Assembly (NCBI RefSeq): GCF_900101475.1
Contig: NZ_FMZV01000008.1
Location: 62,001-126,000, forward strand
Direction of reading: 5' to 3'
Source of the DNA: Ruegeria marina
Lineage (GTDB): Bacteria > Pseudomonadota > Alphaproteobacteria > Rhodobacterales > Rhodobacteraceae
DNA length: 64,000 nucleotides
The translations under genes and the position numbers were made by a program. Positions 8,776 to 15,880 of this stretch are shown piece by piece. Within the stretch, counting starts at the first letter, position 1; every line of letters begins with the position of its first letter. Below the pieces are notes generated by a model that did no database searches, was not told the origin of the DNA, and worked only from the letters and a program-made list of their open reading frames with translations.

Positions 8776-9548
8776 CGACCGCGCTTGCCCTTCTGCGCCG
8801 CTGGGTGGTCGAGTACTTCAACGGCCACAATGCCGAGGCCGCGCGCGCATTCATTGCGCCGGATTACGCGCTGTCGATCGGCGACGTGGTCTTTGCGGGG
8901 CGCGACGAAGCCTGGCTTCCGGCAGTCGATATCCAGATGAAGGCATATCCCGGGCTCGGCATGACCGTGCACCAGACGCTGACCGGCGAGGATTGGGCCG
9001 CCATCTGGTTCAGCGAACACGGGCAGACCGACGAGCGCGCGGCCGCATGGTCGGGCGTGGGTATCTACCGCTCGAACGGCGCAGTTTTGACCGGCTGTGT
9101 CGCGCAGGAGGATTACATGACACGCCGCCGCCAGTTGAAATCCGGCATTGCCGATCCGGTCGACCCGCCCGCCGTCGCACCGTGGGACATCCGGCCGGCA
9201 CCGGCAAACCCGGATGCCGAGGCTGTGGTGCTGGAATGGCTGGCGCATGGATGGCCCTGTGCCGAGGCTCAAGTCCGTTGTGACGACGACCACATCACGG
9301 GCACGCCATTGGAATTCGACGTGGCAGAAACGCAAATCGGAGAGCTGCTGTCGTCCGGCGATCATGTCGCCTTCAACGTACGTCAGGTAGGGACCTATCG
9401 GACCGGCCTGCCGGCTCCGGCGGCCGGTCCCTGCGCGGAAACGCTGGATTGCAACGGGTTGTTGCGCGTCGAAAACGGGCGCGTGGTTTCTGGCCGGGTG
9501 ATCCGCGACCGAATGGGGCTCTGGTCCCGGATGAGGGCAGCGGTATGA
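8772..9548 (+). CDS. SnoaL-like (NTF2-fold) protein, probably two domains
   Basis: The protein has 258 residues. ATG 8772 overlaps the ligase stop by 4 bases and its own stop overlaps the hydratase start by 4, so it is embedded in the operon. The N-terminal half resembles SnoaL/NTF2-like folds (WVVEYFNGHNAEAARAFIAP, then a conserved Trp-rich beta region). The C-terminal half repeats a similar pattern (EAVVLEWLAHGWPCAE, HVAFNVRQVGTY). Such folds serve as small hydrolases, isomerases or cyclases. No catalytic motif can be assigned, so the function is unknown, but translational coupling argues for a real step in the pathway. Confidence 0.75.
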   Translation: MTTALALLRRWVVEYFNGHNAEAARAFIAPDYALSIGDVVFAGRDEAWLPAVDIQMKAYPGLGMTVHQTLTGEDWAAIWFSEHGQTDERAAAWSGVGIYRSNGAVLTGCVAQEDYMTRRRQLKSGIADPVDPPAVAPWDIRPAPANPDAEAVVLEWLAHGWPCAEAQVRCDDDHITGTPLEFDVAETQIGELLSSGDHVAFNVRQVGTYRTGLPAPAAGPCAETLDCNGLLRVENGRVVSGRVIRDRMGLWSRMRAAV

Positions 9549-10321
9549 CCGGCGAAAAAACTCCCAAAGTGATCTTGAGCCGCGAAGGCGCAATTCTGAT
9601 CGTGACGATCAACCGTCCCGAAAGTCGCAACGCCATCGACCGCGAAACTTCGCTGGCGCTGGCCGAGGCGATGGACCAACTTGACAACGATCCAACCCTG
9701 TCTCTGGCGATCCTCACCGGCGCCGGGGAACATTTCTGCGCCGGCATGGACCTCAAGGCCTTTGTCGCGGGGGAGCGAGTGGAACTGTCCGGGCGCGGTT
9801 TGGCCGGGATCACACAGAAGCCTCCGGCAAAGCCTCTCATTGCCGCCATCGAGGGTTACGCGCTGGCCGGCGGTTTCGAAATCGCGCTGGCCTGCGACCT
9901 GATCGTTGCTTCCGAAACCGCCCGGTTCGGACTGCCCGAGGCAAAACGCGGATTGATTGCTGGCTCGGGTGGACTGGTCCGCCTGCCCGAATGCATGCCG
10001 CGCCAGATCGCCATGGAATGCGCGCTGACCGGCCGGATGATTCCGGCGGCCGAAGCCGAACGCTGGGGACTGATCAACCGCCTGTGTTTGCCGGGCGCGG
10101 CGCTGGATACGGCCAGGGACCTGGCCGGCGAAATCGCCCGGAACGCGCCGATGTCGCTTGTGGCCAGCAAGCAGATCGTCGCCCATGCCGGGCGCTGGTC
10201 CGAAGACAATGTCTGGCCCCGCCAGAACGAAATTCTCGAAAAGGTCATCCATTCGGAGGACGCGAAGGAGGGCGCCAGGGCCTTTGCCGAGAAACGCAAC
10301 CCGGTCTGGACAGGCCGGTAA
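9545..10321 (+). CDS. Enoyl-CoA hydratase/isomerase family protein
   Basis: The protein has 258 residues, starting at ATG 9545 with a 4-base overlap with the upstream gene. Crotonase motifs are clear: the oxyanion segment GAGEHFCAGMDLKAF, then IEGYALAGGFEIALACDLIV and FGLPEAKRGL. A Glu at the usual catalytic position (PEAKRG) is present. The crotonase family includes hydratases, isomerases and ring-opening hydrolases. In this context hydration of an enoyl-CoA before the dehydrogenase step is most likely. Confidence 0.9.
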   Translation: MTGEKTPKVILSREGAILIVTINRPESRNAIDRETSLALAEAMDQLDNDPTLSLAILTGAGEHFCAGMDLKAFVAGERVELSGRGLAGITQKPPAKPLIAAIEGYALAGGFEIALACDLIVASETARFGLPEAKRGLIAGSGGLVRLPECMPRQIAMECALTGRMIPAAEAERWGLINRLCLPGAALDTARDLAGEIARNAPMSLVASKQIVAHAGRWSEDNVWPRQNEILEKVIHSEDAKEGARAFAEKRNPVWTGR

Positions 10322-10387
10322 TCGCCGCACCTGCGGCACGAGTATAACGAGAGGCCACGCTGGCTTCTCACTTGAGGAGGAAATGAA

Positions 10388-11515
10388 ATGAAACTGAAGC
10401 ACATGCTGCGCGCCACCTGCGCCGCCGCCGCGATGGCCGTCATGGCCGCATCGGCGCACGCACGCGACGTCAAGATCGTCGTGGGTGTTCCGCCCGGAAG
10501 CGGCGCGCATTACGGCGTCGATGCCTTCGCCGCGGATCTGTCGGAACGGACCGGCGGCGAACTCAAGGTGCGTGTTCTGCCCGCCTCGCTGCTGAACCTT
10601 GTACAGACCTTCGGCGGCATGAAGGACGGCGTCGTGGATGGCGGCTATCTCGTGCTCAACTACTTCCCCTCGGAACTGCCCGAGGCGACCCTGCCCATCG
10701 AACTGGCGATGCTGGGCAAGAACCCCTTCGCCATGGCCGGCGCGATGAGCGAATACATCCTGACCTGCGAGCCCTGCATCCAGGAACGTCTGGACAACAA
10801 CCAGGTACCGCTGGGCAACGCGTCGACCGGCGCCTACGCAATCATCGGAACCTCTCCGATGACCAACACCGCGGAACTGGCCGGCAAGAAGATCCGCGCG
10901 GCCGGTGGATCCTGGACCCGTTGGGCCGCTGCGGTCGGAGCGATAGGTGTCAGCCTGCCGGGCAACGAAATCTTCGAGGCGATGTCGCAAGGCACGATCG
11001 ACGGCGCGTTCAACGCCCCGTCCGAACTGACCTCGATCCGGCTGATCGACGTGGCCACCGACGTGACCGTCAACATCCCCGGCGGCACCGTTCACGGCCT
11101 TGACGTTATGAGCGTCAACCGCGATTTCTGGAAATCGCTCAGCACCGAGGAACGGCGCGCCTATCTCGACGCCGCCGCGCTCGGCAATGCCGCGACGACC
11201 TGGAAATTCGCCAGCGACGTGGCCGAGAACCTTAAACTGGCCAGGGAAAAAGGCATCAACATCCACGAGGCCCCGGTCGACATACTCGCCTTGTCCGACG
11301 CGGCCATCGAGGCGGACCTCGCCAATATTGCCAAGATCGCCAAGGAAACCCACGGGATCGAGGATGCGGAAACGAAGATCGCGCGCTTCGTGGAACTGGT
11401 GAAGAAGTGGGAAGGCCTGATTCCGCTGGACCGCGACTGGACACCCGAAGAGATCGCCGAAATCTACCGCGCCGAGATCTTCTCGAAAATCGACGCCGCG
11501 TCTTACGGCCTCTGA
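10388..11515 (+). CDS. TRAP transporter substrate-binding protein (DctP type)
   Basis: The protein has 375 residues with a Sec signal peptide (a basic start, then an Ala-rich hydrophobic stretch ending in SAHA) and the DctP-family fold. The conserved Arg region near ELAGKKIRAAG and the EAMSQGTIDGAF segment are characteristic. It binds the substrate in the periplasm and delivers it to the QM membrane pair encoded directly downstream. A strong GAGGAGG site precedes the start, fitting the high expression usual for binding proteins. A weak hairpin (GGCCA/TGGC) lies in the leader. The ligand is presumably the compound degraded by the surrounding enzymes. Confidence 0.92.
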   Translation: MKLKHMLRATCAAAAMAVMAASAHARDVKIVVGVPPGSGAHYGVDAFAADLSERTGGELKVRVLPASLLNLVQTFGGMKDGVVDGGYLVLNYFPSELPEATLPIELAMLGKNPFAMAGAMSEYILTCEPCIQERLDNNQVPLGNASTGAYAIIGTSPMTNTAELAGKKIRAAGGSWTRWAAAVGAIGVSLPGNEIFEAMSQGTIDGAFNAPSELTSIRLIDVATDVTVNIPGGTVHGLDVMSVNRDFWKSLSTEERRAYLDAAALGNAATTWKFASDVAENLKLAREKGINIHEAPVDILALSDAAIEADLANIAKIAKETHGIEDAETKIARFVELVKKWEGLIPLDRDWTPEEIAEIYRAEIFSKIDAASYGL

Positions 11516-11533
11516 ACGAAAGGATCCGTGTCC

Positions 11534-12091
11534 ATGACCATGCAGGGAACCGCGGTTCTTGTCCGAGTCCTGGACCGGATCTTGATCGTCATCGCCACTA
11601 TCGGTCTGGTGGCGATGATGCTCCACATCAGCCTCGATATCCTGCTGAGCCTGATCGTGAACGCACCGCTTGCAACCACCTCGGCCATCGTGACCAATTA
11701 CTACATGATCGCGGTGGCCTTCCTGCCGATCCTGGCCGCCGAGTATCGCGGCAGTCATATTGGCGTGAGCCTGGCGACGGACAGGCTGCCGCCGCGTCCA
11801 CGCCACTTGCTCGAAACCGTGGTGCTGGCGATCACGGCGGCGGTCTACGGGATGCTCACGGCGCAATCCTGGCAACAGGCGGTCGAGAAGCTGGCGATCT
11901 CGGCCTACACGATCGAACAGACCAGCAAGATATATGTCTGGCCTTCCTTCTACATGCTGCCGGCCGCCTTCGGCGCGATGACGCTTCTTCTGGCTCTGAA
12001 GGTGGTGCTGCGCATAACGACCGGATCCGATCACGCCCTGCATGCGCCCGAGAGCGCAGGCATCGCAGCAGCGGAGACCGGCCATGACTGA
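11534..12091 (+). CDS. TRAP transporter small permease (DctQ type)
   Basis: The protein has 185 residues with four predicted hydrophobic helices, as expected for DctQ. ATG 11534 lies 9 bases behind AAGGA; GTG 11528 is also in frame but too close to that site. It pairs with the large permease that begins 8 bases before its end. Conserved features include ISLDILLSL in the first helix and YYMIAVAFLP in the second. Confidence 0.88.
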   Translation: MTMQGTAVLVRVLDRILIVIATIGLVAMMLHISLDILLSLIVNAPLATTSAIVTNYYMIAVAFLPILAAEYRGSHIGVSLATDRLPPRPRHLLETVVLAITAAVYGMLTAQSWQQAVEKLAISAYTIEQTSKIYVWPSFYMLPAAFGAMTLLLALKVVLRITTGSDHALHAPESAGIAAAETGHD

Positions 12092-13388
12092 CGCCATGAT
12101 CGGATCGCTTGGGATCCTGGCACTGCTGGTGCTCATCGCCGCCAACATGCATATCGGGATCGCACTGATCCTGGTGTCCTATGTCGGGCTGATCGCGCTC
12201 GTGGGACCGCATGCCGCCTGGGGCATGCTCGAGGTCGTGCCCTACACATTCATCTCCAACTGGACGCTCTCATCGGTGCCGATGTTCGTCTTCATGGGCT
12301 ACATCTGTTTCAGCGCCGATCTGACGCGCGGCCTTTTCGATGCGGCGCGGCTTTGGCTGGCGCGGCTACCCGGTGGGCTGGCTATCGCCTCGGTCTTCGG
12401 CTGTTCGGGCTTTGCAGCCGTCACCGGATCGAGCGTGGCCTGCGCCGCCGCCATGGGCAAGGTCGCCGTGCCAGAGATGCTGCGCAACGGCTACGATGCG
12501 CGCCTTGCCACGGGCACAGTCGCCGCCGCCGGAACCATCGGCGCGTTGATCCCGCCCAGCATTCTCCTGATTGTCTTCGGCGTGATCGCCCAGGTCTCGA
12601 TCAACGATCTGTTCTTGGGCGGCATTGGAGCCGGCATCGCCACAGCCGCGACCTATATCGCGGTAATCCTGATCCGGGTGAAGCTTAACCCGTCCCTCGC
12701 CCCCGGCATATCGGAACGCATCACCTGGACTCAGAAACTCGTCGCCCTGAAGGGGGCTTTGCCCGTTACACTTCTCGTCGTGGGCGTGCTGGGCGGCCTT
12801 TTCGGCGGGCTATTCACCGCGACACAGGCGGGTGCTGTGGGCGCGCTTCTGTCTCTGGGCGTTGCGGCCTTGCATGGCCGGCTGACCTTTCCCGTTCTCA
12901 AGAGATCCGTGGTCGACACCCTGACCACCTGCGGCAGCCTGTTTATCGTCACAATAGGCGCCAGCATGCTGACGCGCTTCCTGACGCTCTCCGGCGTTGG
13001 TTACATGATCTCGGATGCCGTCGACTGGCTGGGCGCCTCGCCAGTTCTGCTTCTGATCGTCATCGCGCTGGTCTATCTGGTGCTCGGCATGTTCCTGGAA
13101 CCCATCGGCGCCATGCTGATCACGCTGCCGATCTTCCTGCCGCTCGTCGCCAACGCCGGGATCGAGGCGATCTGGTTCGGCGTCTTCGTCGCCAAGCTGC
13201 TGGAGGTCGGCATGATCACGCCACCCATCGGGATGAACGTCTTCGTCCTCAGCTCGACCGTCGGCAAGTCTGCCCCGACCGACATCGTCTTCCGCGGAGT
13301 CTTCTGGTTCTTCGTTGCCGACATCATCCTGCTGGGTCTGCTGATCTGGTTCCCCTCCATCATCACCTTCATCCCGTCGCTGATGTGA
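12084..13388 (+). CDS. TRAP transporter large permease (DctM type)
   Basis: The protein has 434 residues, the usual DctM length, with about 12 hydrophobic helices and hallmark segments such as AAAGTIGALIPPSI and the matching second-half GMITPPIGMNVF. It is the sodium-coupled ion-transporter subunit of the tripartite system. The start ATG 12084 overlaps the DctQ stop by 8 bases. The preceding binding protein and small permease make this a complete TRAP set inside the catabolic operon. Confidence 0.93.
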   Translation: MTDAMIGSLGILALLVLIAANMHIGIALILVSYVGLIALVGPHAAWGMLEVVPYTFISNWTLSSVPMFVFMGYICFSADLTRGLFDAARLWLARLPGGLAIASVFGCSGFAAVTGSSVACAAAMGKVAVPEMLRNGYDARLATGTVAAAGTIGALIPPSILLIVFGVIAQVSINDLFLGGIGAGIATAATYIAVILIRVKLNPSLAPGISERITWTQKLVALKGALPVTLLVVGVLGGLFGGLFTATQAGAVGALLSLGVAALHGRLTFPVLKRSVVDTLTTCGSLFIVTIGASMLTRFLTLSGVGYMISDAVDWLGASPVLLLIVIALVYLVLGMFLEPIGAMLITLPIFLPLVANAGIEAIWFGVFVAKLLEVGMITPPIGMNVFVLSSTVGKSAPTDIVFRGVFWFFVADIILLGLLIWFPSIITFIPSLM

Positions 13389-13415
13389 CGGGCTCACCCT
13401 AAAGAAAGGCTTGTC

Positions 13416-14600
13416 ATGAAAGACGCTGTTATCGTTTCCACCGCCCGTACCGGCATCGGCCGGGCCTTCAAGGGCGCGCTGAACGCCACGAAATCCCCGA
13501 CCATGATGGGCCACGCCATTTCGCACGCGGTCAAGCGCGCCGGGATCGATCCGGCAGAGATCGACGATGCCGTGATCGGCACGGTGCTGGCCTCGGGCAC
13601 GGCGGGCATGAACCTCGCGCGCAACGCGGTCTTTGCCGCCGGGTTGCCGGTGTCGGTGTCGGCACAGACGATCGACCGGCAATGCGCCTCGGGGCTGATG
13701 GCAGTGGCCACGGCGGCCAAGCAGATCATGGTGGACGGCATGCAGATCGCCATCGCCGGCGGCCAGGACAACATCACCGCCGTCCAGGCTGCGTATTTCG
13801 AAGCGGTCATGATGGCGAAGGACCCGAACGTGACCGCGCAGGTGGAACACGCCTACATGCCGATGCTGAAAACCGCCGAGTTCGTTGCCAGCAAATACGG
13901 CATCAGCCGCGAGGCGCAGGACGAATATGCGCTCATTTCGCAGCAGCGGACCGCCGCAGCCCAGGCGGAGGGCAAGTTCGATGCCGAGATCGTGCCGTTC
14001 GGCACCAAGACGGCAGTCAAGGACAAGGATACCGGCGAAGTCACGCTGCATGACATCACCCTCGACCGGGACGAGGGCAACCGACCGTCGACCACGCTCG
14101 AGTCGCTACAGGGTCTGCAACCCGTGATCGAGGGCGGCTGTGTCACCGCCGGCAATGCCAGCCAACTGTCGGATGGCGCGAGCGCCCTGGTGTTGATGGA
14201 GGGGTCTGAGGCAGCCCGCCGTGGCATCGCGCCACTTGGCATCTATCGCGGGATGGCGGTAGCCGGTTGCGCTCCCGAGGAAATGGGTATCGGTCCGGTT
14301 TACGCAGTGCCGAAACTGCTGAAGCAGCACGGGCTGAAGGTGTCGGATATCGGGCTTTGGGAGCTCAATGAAGCCTTTGCCTGCCAGGCGCTCTATTGCC
14401 GCGATCACCTTGGGATCGATCCGGACATCTACAACGTGAACGGCGGCGCCATCTCGATCGGCCACCCCTATGGCATGACCGGCGCGCGTCTCACCGGCCA
14501 TGCCCTGATCGAGGGCAAGCGGCGCGGTGTCAAATACGTCGTGGTGACAATGTGCGTCGGCGGCGGCATGGGGGCCGCCGGCCTGTTTGAAGTCGCCTAG
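13416..14600 (+). CDS. Acetyl-CoA acyltransferase (thiolase)
   Basis: The protein has 394 residues. Thiolase-family motifs are intact: the nucleophilic Cys in DRQCASGLM (about residue 90), NEAFACQ, the His in [12 protein letters not shown] and the second active-site Cys in [12 protein letters not shown]. It cleaves a 3-ketoacyl-CoA with CoA and closes the beta-oxidation sequence encoded upstream. It follows the TRAP large permease by 27 bases, so it is likely co-transcribed. A strong hairpin follows the stop. Confidence 0.93.
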   Translation: MKDAVIVSTARTGIGRAFKGALNATKSPTMMGHAISHAVKRAGIDPAEIDDAVIGTVLASGTAGMNLARNAVFAAGLPVSVSAQTIDRQCASGLMAVATAAKQIMVDGMQIAIAGGQDNITAVQAAYFEAVMMAKDPNVTAQVEHAYMPMLKTAEFVASKYGISREAQDEYALISQQRTAAAQAEGKFDAEIVPFGTKTAVKDKDTGEVTLHDITLDRDEGNRPSTTLESLQGLQPVIEGGCVTAGNASQLSDGASALVLMEGSEAARRGIAPLGIYRGMAVAGCAPEEMGIGPVYAVPKLLKQHGLKVSDIGLWELNEAFACQALYCRDHLGIDPDIYNVNGGAISIGHPYGMTGARLTGHALIEGKRRGVKYVVVTMCVGGGMGAAGLFEVA

Positions 14601-14627
14601 ATCCGGCAGTAACCTTAGTCTGCCAAC

Positions 14628-14648
14628 CCGGCGGCTGAAAGCCGCCGG
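14628..14648. terminator. GC-rich hairpin after thiolase gene
   Basis: An 8-bp perfect stem (CCGGCGGC with its complement) and a TGAAA loop lie 28 bases after the thiolase stop. There is no T-run, so it may be a weak or factor-assisted terminator or an mRNA-processing hairpin between the main operon and the cyclase gene. Confidence 0.4.
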
Positions 14649-14796
14649 ATCACCGGCGGCAACAGGCTCTCTTGACGACACCGCGTTGGTGTGTCGGCGC
14701 TGGGGTTGTAAGATGCGACATGTCCCCAAGGGCAGCTCACCCGGCGCCAAGCCGGTGCGCGCCGCCGTCCTTTCGACCCAGCCAGGAGGCCCCACC

Positions 14797-15573
14797 ATGT
14801 CCCGACGCTACATCGACCTCTCGGTTCCTCTGGAAACGGGCATCGCATCCGACCCGCCGATCGTCTTGCCCGAGATCGAGTACTTGTCGCATCAGCAAAC
14901 TGCTGAACAGATCATGTCTTTCTTCCCCGGTCTGAAAAGGGAAGATTTGCCGGGTGGTGAAGGCTGGGCCATCGAACGGTTGCGGATCGTGACACATAAC
15001 GGCACGCATGTCGACGCGCCCTACCATTATCATTCGACGATGAACAAAGGCGAACGCGCCATGACGATCGACGAAGTTCCGCTGGAATGGTGCTACGGCA
15101 ATGGCGTGAAGTTCGATTTCCGGCAAATGCCCGATGGTCACGTGGTGACTCCGGAGGAGATAAAGGCAGAGCTTGCGCGCATCGGTCACGACCTGCGGCC
15201 CCTGGACATCGTGGTTGTCAATACTTCGGCCGGTGAGCGTTACGGGAAGGACGATTACCTGTTGAAAGGCTGCGGTTTCAGCCGCGATGCCACGAATTAC
15301 CTGACGGACAAGGGGGTACGCATGGTGGGCACGGACGCGTGGAGCTGGGATGCCCCCTTTGCCTATACCGCGCAGGAATTCGCGAGAACCGGCGATGCTT
15401 CGATCATATGGGAGGGCCACCGTGCCGGAATGGACCAGGGCTATTGTCAGATAGAAAAAATGACCAATCTGAACCTTTTGCCCGACAACGGTTTCATCGT
15501 TTCCGCCTTTCCATTCAAGATCAAAGCCGCCTCGGCCGGATTTACCCGCGCTGTCGCCATAATCGAGGAGTAA
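14797..15573 (+). CDS. Cyclase-family metal hydrolase (kynurenine formamidase/isatin hydrolase-like)
   Basis: The protein has 258 residues from ATG 14797, behind CCAGGAGG. The metal-binding motif HNGTHVDAPYHYH is typical of the cyclase family (PF04199), whose known members hydrolyse amide or lactam bonds in ring compounds using Mn or Zn. Supporting family segments are DLSVPLETG at the N-terminus and a C-terminal FPFKIKAASAGFTRAVA. The context of an oxygenase and CoA enzymes suggests ring opening of a cyclic intermediate (inference). The next gene, an FAH-family fragment, starts 4 bases later and is broken. Confidence 0.88.
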   Translation: MSRRYIDLSVPLETGIASDPPIVLPEIEYLSHQQTAEQIMSFFPGLKREDLPGGEGWAIERLRIVTHNGTHVDAPYHYHSTMNKGERAMTIDEVPLEWCYGNGVKFDFRQMPDGHVVTPEEIKAELARIGHDLRPLDIVVVNTSAGERYGKDDYLLKGCGFSRDATNYLTDKGVRMVGTDAWSWDAPFAYTAQEFARTGDASIIWEGHRAGMDQGYCQIEKMTNLNLLPDNGFIVSAFPFKIKAASAGFTRAVAIIEE

Positions 15574-15577
15574 GGCC

Positions 15578-15712
15578 ATGCGCCTGGGAACAGTGTGCTG
15601 CGAAGGCCGCGAACGCGTCGTTGCCGATCTTGGTGATGGCCGGATGCTGGGTCCGCACCTGGCTGTCGATCACGCCTCGGTCTCTGTGCTGAATAAGGGA
15701 CAGCGATCCTGA
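15578..15712 (+). pseudogene. 5' fragment of a fumarylacetoacetate-hydrolase-family gene
   Basis: The 44-codon frame begins MRLGTVCCEGRERVVADLGD, which matches the N-terminal style of FAH-family hydrolases, proteins normally 280-330 residues long. After about 35 codons similarity is lost and a TGA follows at 15710-15712. The sequence then passes into insertion-sequence scars. It was probably the last gene of the catabolic operon, cut when the polysaccharide block or an IS became joined here. Confidence 0.6.
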
Positions 15713-15716
15713 CGCT

Positions 15717-15745
15717 GCCGAGACTGGTTCGCATTGGTCTGGCAG
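15717..15745. repeat. Possible IS6-type end scar at left edge of polysaccharide block
   Basis: CCGAGACTGGTT is identical to 12 bases of the IS6-type end at 1557-1607 and is followed after a few mismatches by TCTG. The match is short, so it may be a degraded end or chance. An imperfect direct repeat (GGACAGCNATCCTG at about 15698 and 15760) brackets it. Confidence 0.35.
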
Positions 15746-15803
15746 CACCGCGCGGCATAAAGGACAGCTATCCTGTCCTTGCGGGGACCGATTTTCACCT
15801 GTC

Positions 15804-15835
15804 TTGACCTGCTCCCCTGAAACCTCCCCATTCCA
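15804..15835. repeat. IS3-like terminal sequence scar
   Basis: TTGACCTGCTCCCC followed by GAAACCTCCC closely matches the outer end of the IS3-type relic on the right (reverse complement of about 43157-43187, with TTGACCTGCCCCCC then GAAACTTCCC). It indicates that an IS3-type element once lay at the left edge of the polysaccharide block as well. No transposase remains here. Confidence 0.5.
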
Positions 15836-15880
15836 GGGATGAGGTGCCGATGTCAGAGGCAAACCGCTGTTGGAGACGGA

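Noticed and set aside
9395-12148. A 917-codon open frame on the minus strand
   Set aside because: It lies opposite the hydratase, DctP and DctQ genes, all of which have clear motifs and overlaps. The minus-strand translation is rich in Arg, His and Gln without any domain, as expected for an antisense shadow in GC-rich DNA.
12810-14051. A 413-codon open frame on the minus strand
   Set aside because: It is antisense to the DctM and thiolase genes and of shadow composition (His/Arg/Gln rich).
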